DNA from: Caenorhabditis remanei
Taxonomy: Eukaryota > Nematoda > Chromadorea > Rhabditida > Rhabditidae
Reading direction: 5' to 3'
NCBI RefSeq assembly: GCF_010183535.1
Contig: NC_071331.1
Coordinates: 13,020,001 to 13,084,000 of the forward strand
Length of the DNA: 64,000 nt
Below are positions 1-14,695 of this stretch, piece by piece. The position numbers were made by a program, and so were the translations under genes. Each line of letters begins with the position of its first letter. The stretch's first letter is position 1. The notes under the pieces were generated by a model. It had not been told where the DNA came from, did not search any database, and was given only the letters and a program-made list of their open reading frames with translations.

Positions 1-3000
1 TCAGAAGACCTAGAGACTACAAAAAGAGAAACCGAAAAGAATAAGAATTCCAAATTCTAAAATGACCTACATGGTTGAAAACATCAGGTCTAGTGGTAAG
101 GAAGTTAATACCACTGGGAACTCGGCAAGAATTTTAGTTTCGAGTTTTGAGAAGCTGTTCGAAAACCTAAAAGTGGTGTGAAAGTTCGAGACGTTCTTGA
201 TAGATTGTTCTCTCCGTTTTTTCTATTTCTTTCACCAGGGGTGTTAGGAAGTGAGGGTGGAGATGTACACAAAAACAGAAACATCTTCTCTCTTCTCACC
301 CAAATGACAAGAGAGAGAGAGAGAGTGGTCTATTGGGCAGTGAAGAGAGTGTCCGCCGGAATACACACACTTCTCTTCGTTTCCTTCAGGACTGCTTTTC
401 GGGGGCCCCATGTCTCCTGAATCCCCCAGAGGCGATCTTCTCTCTCCGGAAAAAGTTGATTGGAAGAGAGAGAGAGCAAGGATTTGTTTCCTTTTCGAGA
501 GATTTGTCACCCTCTTTTCATATTGGCATCTTCTCTCCGATGGGTCCAATCGGTTGGGTGTCGGTCTAGAAACGAGAGGAGACAAGGAAGAAAAGATAAT
601 TTATGTGAGAAAAGGTTCCTTTCGGAGCAAATATAAAAACGTTTTCATCGAGATGTCATCATTCAAAGCATTGGTACACCATGCCGACATCTGTTCTCGG
701 TTAGACACTGATCAAAGCTAGAAATGATCCTTCCGAATCGGAATGGTTGGGAACTGGGATCATGTCTCCTCGCTACACGTTCATACAAACCAGTTTTGTT
801 TTGGTGAACAGCACCTGTCAGAAACTAAAACTGCTTCGGGTTTATTGTAAATCTGACATTAACCGGAAACTGACAATTGTCTGAGCAAGATCTCCGGAAT
901 GAACTGTTTGTGTTTTTTTTTAGCAAAACCGTAATTTTGCCGGAATAGTAGCACTCGAAAAGTACAGTTCCACTCTGGAATGAAAAGCAAATGATTGTCT
1001 GATGGCAATATTTACTAAAAACTGTCCCAAAACAGTGACCCTCATAATTTTCCAGAACATTCAGATTGTGCAGTTTACAAGAACGAGTTTTTACTTTTAT
1101 CGAAGGCCACAGTATAATCACTACGAAACCACTCCAGAACATTCCGAAACCAAACGAAAAATTGGAAGTTGTTATCTTTCAATAGTTTTCACGAGCGTCT
1201 ATTTTGCCTAGTTTTATGAGATCTGGTACCGAAATTTTCCCAATCTGATTCCCAATCGGAACAGTTTCAAATTTTTCTTCTGGAGTGTCTATTTCTGGAA
1301 TTACACTTATCGTAAACAGCTTTGAATTTAAATTTTTGGCTTTCAATTAGAAAAAAGAAGGAGCTAGTCGAAATAGTTTTTAAAATTGTTCACGGTTTCA
1401 GCCAAGTTATTAAGTAGAGCAGAGTGTTAGCAATTATATTATCACAACAAAATGTTTTAAAAGTTCTAAGTGACAGTTAAAACACTACAAACCCACCTCA
1501 TTTTTACCAGTTCCTGCTGTTGTCGTTGTTGTTGTTGGTAGCACAGCTGGTTGCATTTACAATTTCCACAACACTCTCTGAAACAGTACGACTCTCAACA
1601 AAAAATAGGAAACTAGGACAAAAAAAGACAACGAAAACGGGCGAGAACATATTGAACATGTCAAAATGCTCATCATCTTCAACACATCCTCATCATAGTC
1701 CTCGTCCTCTTTTTTGCATTCAGAAGACGTAAAATGGCACTCTTGAGAGGCTCGATTGCTTATGATTTATTGTTGAAAAAGAGAATCGGAGGGAACGAGT
1801 TGTGAAGGAAACGGACACAAAATAAAGTGAAAGTGACAAGAAGAGAAACGGGTTGGTACTGTCAGAAGAACACATAAATACCGTAAATACTGTATTATAA
1901 CGGCATGCCGTTATATTTTTCAACTGCCTCCCAGATAAATTTTGAGATTTTAAAAACTCATTAAATTTAAACGAAAAACCTTTTTTGGGCATTCTTTTTG
2001 TCGATCAAGACGTTATCCATCACGCTGCTTCTAATCAGAAACAAGGAAAAACACCGGGATATTCATATTCATGAATTCTGAGTATTGATGGGGTGCCGTT
2101 ATAATACAGGTGCCGTTCTATTACAGGTGCCGTTATAATACAGTATTTACGGTATGTCTGGAATCCCGTGAAACGTAAGTGAAATGGGAAGTCTGAGAGA
2201 CTTTGTGATACAGTTTGATCAAACAACTAATGTTTCAAAACATTGCTAAATTGTTTTATAATAGAAGTAATTTTATTAAACAATACACTTATGTAGTTTC
2301 TTCAGAGTAGTCGTAAAAATGAAATGATAGGTATGAAATGTTGCAATTCAATAGGGCTATCAGTTTGTGAAGTCACTGTAAGTCATGGCTGAAAGAATGC
2401 AAAAAATCAGTGCCCAACAAATTTTTGAGATTCAAAATTGAAAATTTGAAAAAATTGGGTTAAAAAAGAAAGTGAATCACTCAAGTCGATTTATGATATC
2501 ATTTTTATGAGTTTTCTCTCAATAATTAAAAAAAAACTTTTTCTCAAAAGTGCTTCAGGCTTCACCAACATTCAATTACCCATTCCACAATCTGAAACCA
2601 TATCCAGGGAGCATCACCTCATATCAAAATAACTTTATAATGCCAGATACGTGAAACAGGAGAACTTTTTAGCTGGTTCCTACCATGAAAATAACCCGAA
2701 AACCTCCAAAAACCAATAAGCCAAAATAGTTCACGGGACATAAATCTTCGTTTAAGAAAACACAAGGGGCGAAGAAAAAACAGATGGATGTACTAGTAAA
2801 CGAAGAATGAGAAGCAGCGGTAGGAATGGCTCTTCCTCCTTCCCAAATGCTCACTTCTTTTTGCATCCTTCTTCATGCGAAAAGAGCATTCCACGTGTCT
2901 CGAGGGACCAGTTGTATCAATCGTCTTTATTCCTCAAGTTTCAAATTCAACGTACTTTTCCTTCCTTTTTTGTTTATTGTGTACTTATAAAAGTCAAAGA

Positions 3001-3113
3001 ATAGTTTCTAGTTTGGTCTCTTTGTGACGGCTGTTTTTTAAGAATGTTCCATTATTAGAAACCTTTATTCTCATCTCATTTATAGTCAGTCATTATCAGT
3101 TATAATTCAATTT
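1..3113. other. Intergenic region without a recognised gene
   Basis: No open frame here shows both coding character and usable splice signals. The region is AT-rich with purine and pyrimidine runs, including a GA-repeat near 310-335. The only structure I can support is the inverted-repeat element at 1878-2155, listed separately. The last part is the 3' flank of the minus-strand gene that ends at 3114. Confidence 0.6.
1878..2155. mobile_element. MITE with perfect 28-bp terminal inverted repeats
   Basis: The first 28 bases (1878-1905) are the exact reverse complement of the last 28 (2128-2155), beginning ATACCGTAAATAC. The outermost TA on each side may be the target duplication, which would make this a Tc1/mariner-type non-autonomous element of about 275 bp. 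Just inside the right end are three adjacent copies of a 17-base unit related to GTGCCGTTATAATACAG. There is no coding capacity. The inverted repeat is seen directly; the superfamily is inferred. Confidence 0.75.
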
Positions 3114-5221
3114 TTAATCAGCAATACTACACGAATTCGAATCTTTCTTCTTCGCTTTTATTTTCTTGCCTTTCGTTCCAAAGACAAGCGGTTTTTTCGT
3201 ATGGACCGGCTTCTTCTTGTATTGTTTTCTGAAATTTAGACACCTTTTAGGAGAGCTCTGACTATCAATCCAACCTCGTGTATGTCTGACAATAAGTCGG
3301 TAAAACTGGTGGATTCCTCCGATTTGGCAATCTCTTTCCTGTTTTGGGCCTTATTACTTTTTTTGTTCTTTCGAACTCTATCGCATGGGTCTTCATGATG
3401 CAACAAGAGCGGGCCGTATTGCGGAGAACCTGTATGAAGAAAACGAAATAAAAGGAGGAGAACCAACTTGAACCACTCACTCTGATTTGCGAAAACTGTT
3501 CATCCGTCCGCTTCAGAAGCTGGAAGTCTTGACAGTATGGAGTGAAAGGTTCACTGAAATGAAAATTGGACCTTTCTCGACTAAAATCAAAACGTACGTT
3601 CTCGGAATGGGCGGCTCAAACTTGATAGTCTTCGCTTTGAGACGAGCTTCCACTTCACCAATCATAATAACCTTAGCTTGTGGAGGTTTCTCGCTTCGAT
3701 TCATCCAGAATGGACGTCCGCCCGGAAACAGTTTGTCCGGATGATATTTATCGCTTTTCGGGGGAAGAACGCCTTTTGGATAGTCCAGTGGAGTACCATA
3801 AACAGCAGTTATTTCAGGTTTTATGATAGCTTCATCTGTTCTGAAAACTAGGAGTTTTTAGTATTCTTTTGACAAAAATCTACTTACGCAACAAGAGTAT
3901 CCTCAGCCATTGCGGTATCACTCGTCGGAACATAATTCGGATTTTTCGACATTGCCGCTATCTTCTGCTTTGCCTTCGCGTACATCGCCTTCAAGAAGCC
4001 CTCTGAAAAAGAATATAGAATACTTGAAGTAGTAAAGCACTGGCATACCATTAGGATCTTTTGCAACAGGAGCAACTATTTTAGGCGCTCTTGGATCCAC
4101 AGCACCAGGTTGTCCTGCTGGTTTTACTGGCGGAGCTGGAACCACTGCGACACCAGCAGCAGGTAATGGAGCAGGAGGTGCCGCCTGCTTCGGAGCAACT
4201 TTAGCTGCTGGAGGTGGTTGCTGGACAGGATTTGGTGCTTTTGCAGCATTCACTTTTCTCTGGAAACCGTAAATCGTGAATTGAATTTCAGAATGATCAC
4301 TAACCATACTCGCTTGATTCTTCTTCTGTCGATTACTCTGATTAGTTGGTTTTCCTTTTTGGCGCTGTAATTTTAGAAAACGTTAAGACACTGAAAGTCT
4401 TGTTATGTATACCAAGCTCTCCGTCTTTGGTTGCTTCTGTCTCTTGATAACTTTTGCATTATCTTTGTCCTTTCCCTCTTTTCCTTTATCCCGATTACTA
4501 TCCTTCTCTTTCTCAGTTGGACCAGCTCTCGGTCTATCTTTTCTCTCTTTTTTCTTTGGTTTCTTCTGAAATTATCTATTCAAAAACCAGCAACTCATCA
4601 CAATACACACCTCATCCTCATCATCATCCACAAATAGTCCCACTGCATTATTTCCTTCATCTTTCTTCGCCTCATCGTCATCCACAAATACCGCCACAGC
4701 TGTCCCGTCATCTACTTTCTTGGGTTTTTCCTTTTTCTTCTTCTTCGGTTTCTGTAAATTGAAGGTTAAATAGATAGGGATCAAGATATGAGTTCTAACC
4801 TGAGCATCAGGTGTTTCGACATCTTTTGATGGAACCTCTTGATTCTGACCGTCTGCATCCACCGGCTGTAACGAATAGTTATGAAAAAAACTTTTAGGTA
4901 ATTTTCAGAAAACAAACTCACCACATTATCAGCAGCATCTCCTTCCAAAGTTTTCATAGGTGCATCAACTTCCACTGGAGTTTGAGGAGGCGGAGTCTGT
5001 GGAGTCTGTGGGGTCTGCGGTTGTTCCACGGGTGCAAACTCGTCAAATCTTGGAAATTTCGGCCTCAATTCTGGTGGAAGACCTGGAGCTGGAGCAGCTT
5101 GTGGGGCAGGTTTCGATGGAGCTCCACCACGCCGCATTGGTACACATTTCTCTTCAAAAAAGCTGAAAATAAACATGAAAACTTTCGAAATTCAGTCTCT
5201 TAAAGGTACATACTCGCTCAT
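3114..5221 (-). CDS. Unrecognised 526-aa low-complexity protein, 12 exons
   Basis: I do not recognise this family. Exons (minus): 5221-5214, 5162-4922, 4865-4800, 4751-4611, 4565-4413, 4364-4305, 4259-4049, 4002-3888, 3840-3598, 3553-3481, 3429-3275, 3228-3114. All phases agree and the total is 1581 nt. The N-terminal ~85 residues are Pro-rich with a PQTPQTP run. Residues ~105-205 are Lys/Glu-rich and hold two FVDDDE motifs about 18 residues apart. Residues ~224-290 are Pro/Ala-rich. The remainder looks globular and conserved (a PPKSDKYHPDKLFPGG segment) and ends in a Lys-rich tail. There is no signal peptide or membrane segment, so an intracellular, perhaps nucleic-acid-associated role is possible but is only inference. 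The start is the second of two ATGs, because only its frame joins exon 2 at the strong TTTTCAG acceptor. It is divergent from the protease gene, with 480 bp between them. Confidence 0.8.
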
Positions 5222-5703
5222 TATTCCTTCCAACGGTGCTCATTGACACTATTTATCACTGAAAGTCTGAATATCTCAGAGGATAAAACATGCCTTACGC
5301 CAACCTGATATTGCAATGAATGTATTCAAACAAACGGAAAAACCGAGAAAATATCAAAATGAAGCAAAAAGAAGGGAATTCTAATGTTTTATAATGACGA
5401 GACAGAGGAGAATTCAAGTCGGTTCACGCTGAAAACTCTATCGTCGATAATTCCGTTTCCTGTGTAAATTTGTTGCTGCAGAACCTTATTTTCCTCATAA
5501 TTCGTATAGTTTCTCGACTTGCTCCATGTTATCATCAAAACACCCATGACTAACGCTCAAAAAAAGTACTAAACTCAAAAATTGGTCTCGTTCTCCCACT
5601 CAAAAACAAACTAAAAAAGTGATGACGATATTTTGAGTTGATAATAATAATGATAAGTATGTTTTGACCGAAAAACAAAGTAAACTATAAAAGAGAAATT
5701 GAT
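5222..5703. promoter_or_regulatory. Shared divergent intergenic region
   Basis: These 480 bp separate two divergently transcribed genes and must hold the 5' flanks of both. A TTTCAG on the minus strand at about 5257-5262 could be a trans-splice acceptor for the 3.1-5.2 kb gene. An AT-rich ATAATAATAATGATAA stretch lies near 5640-5657 upstream of the protease. I see no other recognisable element. Confidence 0.4.
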
Positions 5704-7300
<1,597 letters not shown>

Positions 7301-10300
7301 TCTTTCTTTGACTTTTGAAAATTATTTATAAGTATTTGAGAATTTTTCGAAAATTGGAATAAAATAATTATGTCAAAAAAAGATAGTGACGCAAATGGGA
7401 GAATGAAATAATAATTGAAGTGAAGGGGTGGAGGGGTAGAAGCCAGCAATTAAATAATATGGGAAAGAGTTTCAGAGTGATAGAATCATCGTTTTGCGAT
7501 TTGGTTCACACCCCCTTCCCTGAATGAATCTCGCTGCAAAGATACTTGATCTATTTTTCTGTTGGATCATTCTATTTACAATGCAGAGGTGTTTTCAACT
7601 AATCAAACTGGATCCTCCGTGTGACCACACTAAAACAGAAGTTCCATTTTTTGAAATCACTAAAAAAAGAAGATTGCGTGAGACTTCAGAAGACGTCTCG
7701 AATCAAAAATTCATTGATTTCAGTTCTCACACTGATAATATTTAATTTTTCAACCTTTTTGATTTCTGATGATTTCTGATAGGAGGGACCACTTTCGAGT
7801 CGACATTTACGTCAACAGAGTTTTTCAAAGATTGAGATATTTTGGTCTGAATTTCAGAAATATTTTTAGTTTGAGGAGAGACCTCCGATAAACATTATTT
7901 GGGTTTTTTCGATAGAATTTTGTACTTTTTCTTCCGAAAATTCTATGACGAACCTTATTAATAACTCAGTTTTCTCATAGTGTTCAACTTGAGTTCATCG
8001 TTTTTTGGAATCCATTAAGCGAGAATATTTTTCGAATTTATCATATCGTCCAACCCACAAACGTTGACCTAAAAATAGAAAACACTATGATATTCTTCAT
8101 GATCTATTCCCAGACATTTCATGAATTTTATCATTTCTTCTCTTTTTTTGACGCATTTTCCCCCGCATTCAGAACTACAAATGTTCGGTTTTGGATGTTT
8201 TATAAGGACTCTTCTATTTTCATTTTCTTCTTTGAATAGACTCTTTTTATTCCAACTTTTTTGGGACCTTTCCATTAACAATTCATGCAATAAAACCTTA
8301 TATCATTTCTTAGAATTATTCACTGGAAAAGTCTTACTCACTCAATTGTACTCATGTCAGCCATATATTTTTTGTTTCTCGGTCTTATTGTAACTTCTAA
8401 GGGAACTGAGTTAACCAAAAAAACTCAAATTTTAAAAATCAATTTTCATAGTTTCTTTGATAAGTAGGCCACAGAATTACACAGTTCCGTGAAATTGGCG
8501 TTTTTTTGTTTAAGAAACATGAAAACAGTGAGAAAGAAACATCATTTTTGAATTTTTTGTGCTGGGAAAACTTCCTTGTTTCAGAAATGTTTCAAAAATG
8601 TTATAAAACAAAAGTGTCTCAAATCTCTCTAGTCAAAGGAAAAGAAAAAACACTGACCGTTTGAACTAAAATACGTTTGTAACCTACGTTATCATTGTCA
8701 GGATGTACATATTTTGAGTAAAACTTGTTCATGGATCCTCTTGTATAATATAACAGATTTTGTAAGTGTATTTTCATCCGCATTTTTTACATGGTATATC
8801 ACGACAATAATAGTAATCATGCTCTTCAACGAGCCATATTTCTGTGAAACTATCAACTTTTTATCTCAAAGATTCCTATCAATTCCAAACCAACAACTCC
8901 TTGAACAGTCATCCTTGGAAAATGTTCCGTGTCTATTTCTAATCTCGAATTGCACAGAGCAAAAAGAGGAAAAAAACAAAATATCTGAAAATATTTAAAA
9001 CGAATAAATATTTCATTGAGTGGGTTCCAGGAAGCTCATTGCGAACGAACACTTACCCTCTACAACCCACGCATTTTCGAGATAAATCATGCTAATTTTC
9101 GCCTCCTGAAATTCTCGAATTCTCTTGTTTTCGTTCCCTCACTTCTTATGCTTTTTTTGTCGTTTCTATCTGTCTCATGTTCATTTTTCCTCCTTCTTGT
9201 TCCACTATAATCTTTTAGAGTACAATCAACAAAGAAATTAGTGAAAAGAGAGAAGAAAAGCTTCTAGTGGGTGTAGATGTATGTCAGGAAGGAATGAGAA
9301 AGTAGAAGAGAGGTCACTAATAAGATTTAGCAGAAGAAAAAAGTAGGGACCTTTTAGAATTAGGAGTAGAGATCAGAGTAGAGTATCCCCCAAACAGCTA
9401 CTGCTGCTGTATACGCCTACATTTCCTGGGATTGAGGTTAGCTGAGAATGAACTATTAGATGCCCAAATGGATTTGAGTTTTGTACCCGTCGATATAGAT
9501 GTAGAAACCGTTTTTTGACGACTCTCAGTTCTAAATGATAGATTATAAAATGAACTGTACAAGTGTTGCAAATTTTTATCAAATCCAAAATACGGTGGCC
9601 TTGGTAAATTTATGATGATTCGATCGCTTCTATCGAGATAAATAAATTTGAGTTTCTATCAAACTGGTTCAACTTGATTGGCATAAATTATCAATTATGA
9701 ACTTGTTGTTTTTCTTATTTTTCTTTTGATAAACAGTTCGAGAGCTTGATCTGAAGATGAAATTTTTGAGAAAATGAAAAGAAAACTTCATGAGATTTGC
9801 ATGAAAGGGTACTATACTTTTCCAGACTCACTCTTTTTACCGTGTGAGTTCACTTGGATATCATGTAGTTAATTCCTGTCATCTGAACCAATTACTTCGA
9901 AATGTACATACTATTGCATCATCAATTACGTACTCTGGAACACACCACTTCTGCTTCCTCAGGCCAGACAAACTTTTCGAAATTTCGAACTACTGTTTTT
10001 CGGTCTTCTGAAACCGCTAAACTTATTTTTTGAACCTCTATTTACATTTTCTTCCCGATCTGTGAACTTCTGAATGTTCCACTCTAGTGTACTACATCAG
10101 AGTCTCCAGAAATACCTTTTCCAGACTAATCAACTCTCTCCCAGACAACTATCCCATAAACCTATCACGACCTCTCGGAAATATGGCTATTGAGAGGGTG
10201 GAACCCCATCAAAAACCCACGCATAATCAGTCAGAATTCTCAGAATCAGAGAGTCCCGATTCCTTTATAAACCCGACTGAGTTTCTTCCCAAATTCAGAA

Positions 10301-13300
10301 TCTCAATCATTTCTGCAACAACGAAAACCCCTGTTTTCACCTGCTTCTTGCCTCCTTACTGCCTTCTCAAAACTTCTTTTTTCTCTTCTTCTCAAACGTC
10401 ACGCCCCTTTTTTCGAGCATTGACTTTTCCATGAAAAAAAAAACGGAAAAGAAGTAAGAAGAGATGGACTACTTCTTGTTGTTCACACGTACATTCCCTT
10501 TTTCGAATTTATCGTTTTCTTTCCAACTGATTTTGGATCATTCATAACATAGTTCATTTTATTCGACTGATAATCAATTTACCTTGAAAAAAATCCGATT
10601 AATTAGAAAATGTGAAACCATAGGATACCTCAACACATCCTCATTATCAAGCTCCTCACCAAAACTCAAAGCATATTTTCTAGTTTGTTTATTTTCAGAC
10701 ATTTTGTTTGAACATTCACTCGGTGACGAAATAAACATGAGAAATAATAAACAATTTGTTTCTGATTCCAGAAATCATAAAAGTAATTGCTTCGAGTTAT
10801 TATTTCTGCTTATCTAATGACATCTGGTTTAGGGGAGATTCGAAATCAGTTTCTAATTATTCAAGAGATTTCTGTTTCCATTTGTCAATAACAAAATGAT
10901 CTCAGAGTGTGATCGATAGACCTTCTATTTTTGCTACAAAATTTTTATTTTTAAAAGTACAGGATATGACGTTGCAATTGAGTGGAGAGCCGATTGCACA
11001 AGTAGTTTAGATTATTTTCGAGGTCGCAGAAAATGATTCGACTACTCCAATGGAACACTTTTCATAACTGTGAAAAAATTTGTTTCTTGTAACATCACAT
11101 TGTTCAACAATTACTTAGTTTCTCGTCAATGATCTCCAGGAATTTCGATTTGAAAAACAAAGGAAACTTGATTTTCAAAGTCGAAGAATGAGTCAACTAG
11201 ATCATCTCCACCCTCAATTTTTTCTTCTTCTCTTCTTCGATTTCCTTTTTCTCTTCAAAATCATTCAAAATAAGAACCTATGATGTTCAAGTACCTGATG
11301 ATGATGAGTGCTCAATGCTCTTTTTCCTTCCTCTCATCCAGAAATGTTGTTCCTTTTTGAGCTTCCTCTTCTCGTTTTATCGTCTAGTCGTTTTATCTGA
11401 AACTTTTTTCCAATTTGGAAATGGATTTAGGCAAGAGTGGAAAGTGTTGACTAATGTTCGCAGAGTAATCTTTTTGGGGTGGATAGGGGACTCTTTTGCA
11501 CATTTATTTCCAATTAAAAGTATTTTGGGTACATCCAAACTGAAGTTTAAAACACAACTATTTCATAGAGAAATCGGAAAAATGTCCGTCAAATCAATTC
11601 TAATAAATCTCGGTGCAACTATTTCGGCAACACGCAAAGACTTGCATGAAACCCAAATTTGAGAAAACTGTTCTCATGGCTTGAATCCAAAACCCCATTA
11701 AAAATCAAACGATCTTGTTTTTTCTTGTTTCTGTTCAAATATTTCTTTTTTGTTGGTTTTTTACTGAACAAAAGGATCCAGAAGAAGGATTAACATCGAA
11801 AATAGAATGAAAGTTCAATTATCGTTTCCCTACAAATCTTTTAAAATCCGATCCAGATGATATTTTTGCAAAAGAAGAGATCAAAATATAATCAGTTCCA
11901 TTTCGACTGATCCCTTATATATCTTTTCATCTTTTCTCTACAATTCAACGTCACCATATTTTCCACATTCATATATTTTTGCCCACCTACACCGCCTCTA
12001 ATCCTTGATCTGAAAATCTGAAATTGCTGAACTCCACGCCAGTCTGTGTCCCTCCTGAAAATTTGCTCATTGACCTCGATTACTCTCGTCCCTCTCTTCT
12101 GAACACCTCCCCAATTTTCCACGTCAATGAATCAATTTTGGAATTTCTATGTCGAAAATTCTGGAGCATTCGACATTTCTCCTGAATGTGTTGTTGAATT
12201 TGTTGACACCATGAAGGGTATATGAGATGAAAAAAGAGATTATCCAGGTGGGAGTCAAGTGGTGTAATACCTAAGCAGAAAACAGGGAGGAAGCCGTTGA
12301 ATTCCAATAAAAATCTGCGTTTTCCCCCATTTTAGGCGCCTGAAGGAAGTCCCAAAGACCACCTTTGTCGTGTGTTTTCATCTGAATTTCATGCTCAAAG
12401 TCCTTCTCTGTTGAAATAAATTCTCCAAAAAACAGACTGAAACTGACACTTGCGTCACCTCAGATTGACTTGAAGACAGACGACGCCTGATTTGTTTCCC
12501 CCTCTCTCTCGACTGTTAGCTTTCATTGGTAGATTAAAGTTTAAGCACATGTATGTGACTGACGTACAACTATTGGAGATTAGAAGGTGTGTGTGGAATT
12601 AATGATTTGAAGACTGAGAGATATTGAAACAGGTGTTATTTCTGGTGACGTGGCATTTAGAGATTTAGATGAGGGCAAAAGGTTGTTAGGGGGGAGTGGG
12701 CTTAAGAAGAGGGTCGTCACTTGACAGTCTTCGATGACATACATTCATTTGTTATACTTTTTGGAAAACATATTTATTCTCAGTTTGTCTATTGTTGGTT
12801 TTTTGTCAAGCAATATTTCTCTTCTTCTCCAGATTCTGTACGAACGTCTCAAATTCTTAGCAACCGTATTTTTCGAATATTTCAAAACCACTGTTTCTTG
12901 AATCTTAGAACTACCGGGATTACGCTTCCCGAATTTTAGGAACTTATGAAAATCTAGATAATCAGTTTTCTGAAATTTCGCTAAATTGTGTCCTGGTGGA
13001 CCGGTTAGGCTTATAGCAAGACCGGTCGAGACCTGTATTTCAAAGGAAGCATTCTAAAGAATATTTTTCCATTTTGAATTTCTTTTTCAAAAATAGGAAA
13101 TTTACGCGGAATTAATGAAATTTCTAACTCGGTGTGCCCGATGCCCTACCTTAAAGCACTAGCAGTTTCAGAATGAATTAGTCTTCACCATCGTTTTAAT
13201 TGCATCTAAAACTTTAGTTTGTTCTCTAATCTTCTTCTTTGATCGAACTTTTTGACCAATCTGCCAGGTGTTTCTTTCATGACGTGGGGGCGGATTCAGA

Positions 13301-14695
13301 TGATTAGATGAAGAGGTTGAGCTGAACTGAATTTCACTTTCTGACATAATTTCATTTTCTATTGTTCATTTTGTATTGGAAAACAAGCATGCGACCTATG
13401 CGAATCTTTAGCTTAAAAATCACAACTCCCTGGAGCAGTAATATTTCCTTCTTTCTTGTGTCGACCTTTCTCCCTGAACACACCTCCATTTCTCTGGATT
13501 ACAGGTGATATTTTTGTGACGTGACATTTGGAGAAAACGTTGATTGGAATATACGAGTCATAGCTACTGGAATTCTAGATTCTGGGGTAGCCGGTTTTCT
13601 TTTTATTCAGTTCGTTTGCTTCCGTAAACAATACTCTGACACTCCTTTCTCTGCGGCTCATAATTTCAGGTGTTTAAATAAATTTCGGTAGAGCTCACTT
13701 CTAATAACCGTACAGTATTAATAACCTTCCTCCGATGTGTTCCCCTGATGATCGTAACAATTTGAAGAGAGAGAATACTTCCTCCTATCATTTCTCTTTT
13801 CCTGTTTCTGAGCACTAACCTCCTCACTCTTCTTCTTCTTCTCCTTTTTGCCTTTCTTCTACTGCTCATTCTCTTTATTTTGTGTCTGAAAGTTTCCGCA
13901 ACCTGCCTTATCCAATTACTATTTCCTCTCTCTTTTTCAATACACCCCACTTGCTTCCGTCTATGACCCACCTCTTTTCTGGACGCTTTCATTTCATTTT
14001 CGTCTTTTGTTTCGGGGTTCAACTTTATACACTAATGACGTGGATCTGTTGTCGAAGTATTTTTTGTACTGTTTCATCTCAATCTGAAGAGTATGCTAAC
14101 TGAAAAAATATCGATATGTCTAAGATGTGGTCATAGATCCCAAAACTCATCTTCCATTCAAAACAAGTATACTTTTGTACGTGATCTTGATATCGCCCTC
14201 ATCATCTCAAAACTCACAGTTTTCAATATTTTGATCTCTGTCTTGTTTGTTTTCCTTCCAGTCTTCTTCATAGCCTTATTCTAGCTCCTCCATTATTTTG
14301 TATTTCTTCTCCCCCCTCAGCTGATAAGAAAATGAGTCAAAAGAGAGATGTCTGGATGAGCCGACAACTCATTTTTCTTCTTCCCTGTCTTCCCTGCAAA
14401 ACCCTTCGTTTTCCATTTCTTCCTGGTATTACAGATCGAACAAAAAGTTTTCAATTAATCTGGTAGTAAAAGTTGACAAAACTTCCTATTTGCTCTCAAA
14501 ACTTCAAACGACCAAAACCAGAGAAAACAGGTGAATTTCGAAAGGTCGCCACTGACTTCTCATCTGAATTTCTTATTGAGATTTTGGAAGAATTCTATAA
14601 CTGTTCATTCATTTTCTTCGTTTCATTTTATCTTCAATTGAAGTTATTTTATTATTATCTAGTAAATGGCCTGCTTTAAGTTTTATGTTTTCAGA
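7301..14695. promoter_or_regulatory. 7.4 kb gene desert upstream of the peptide GPCR
   Basis: No ORF here forms a convincing exon. Most are short Phe/Ser-rich frames from pyrimidine-rich DNA. The stretch ends at the GPCR gene and probably holds its promoter, enhancers and possibly an outron or first intron. Nine TGACGT motifs on either strand lie between 10.39 and 14.04 kb: minus strand at 10396, 11948 and 12120; plus strand at 10967, 12560, 12646, 13280, 13517 and 14036. Two ~30-bp stretches, near 12632-12662 and 13503-13533, resemble each other and each contains one of these motifs. Confidence 0.5.
14688..14694 (+). promoter_or_regulatory. Splice acceptor directly before the GPCR start codon
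   Basis: TTTTCAG ends one base before the ATG at 14696, the normal arrangement for an SL1 trans-splice site in Caenorhabditis. It could instead be the acceptor of an intron whose 5' exon lies upstream in the desert. Either way it supports this ATG as the first coding exon. Confidence 0.6.

Noticed and set aside
178..721. Overlapping open frames near the left end
   Set aside because: They come from GA/CT-rich low-complexity DNA open in several frames at once. None shows consistent splice sites or protein-like composition.
10087..10434. 115-codon plus-strand frame in the gene desert
   Set aside because: Pyrimidine-rich DNA gives a Ser/Phe/Pro-rich translation with no flanking exons. It is not convincing as a gene.
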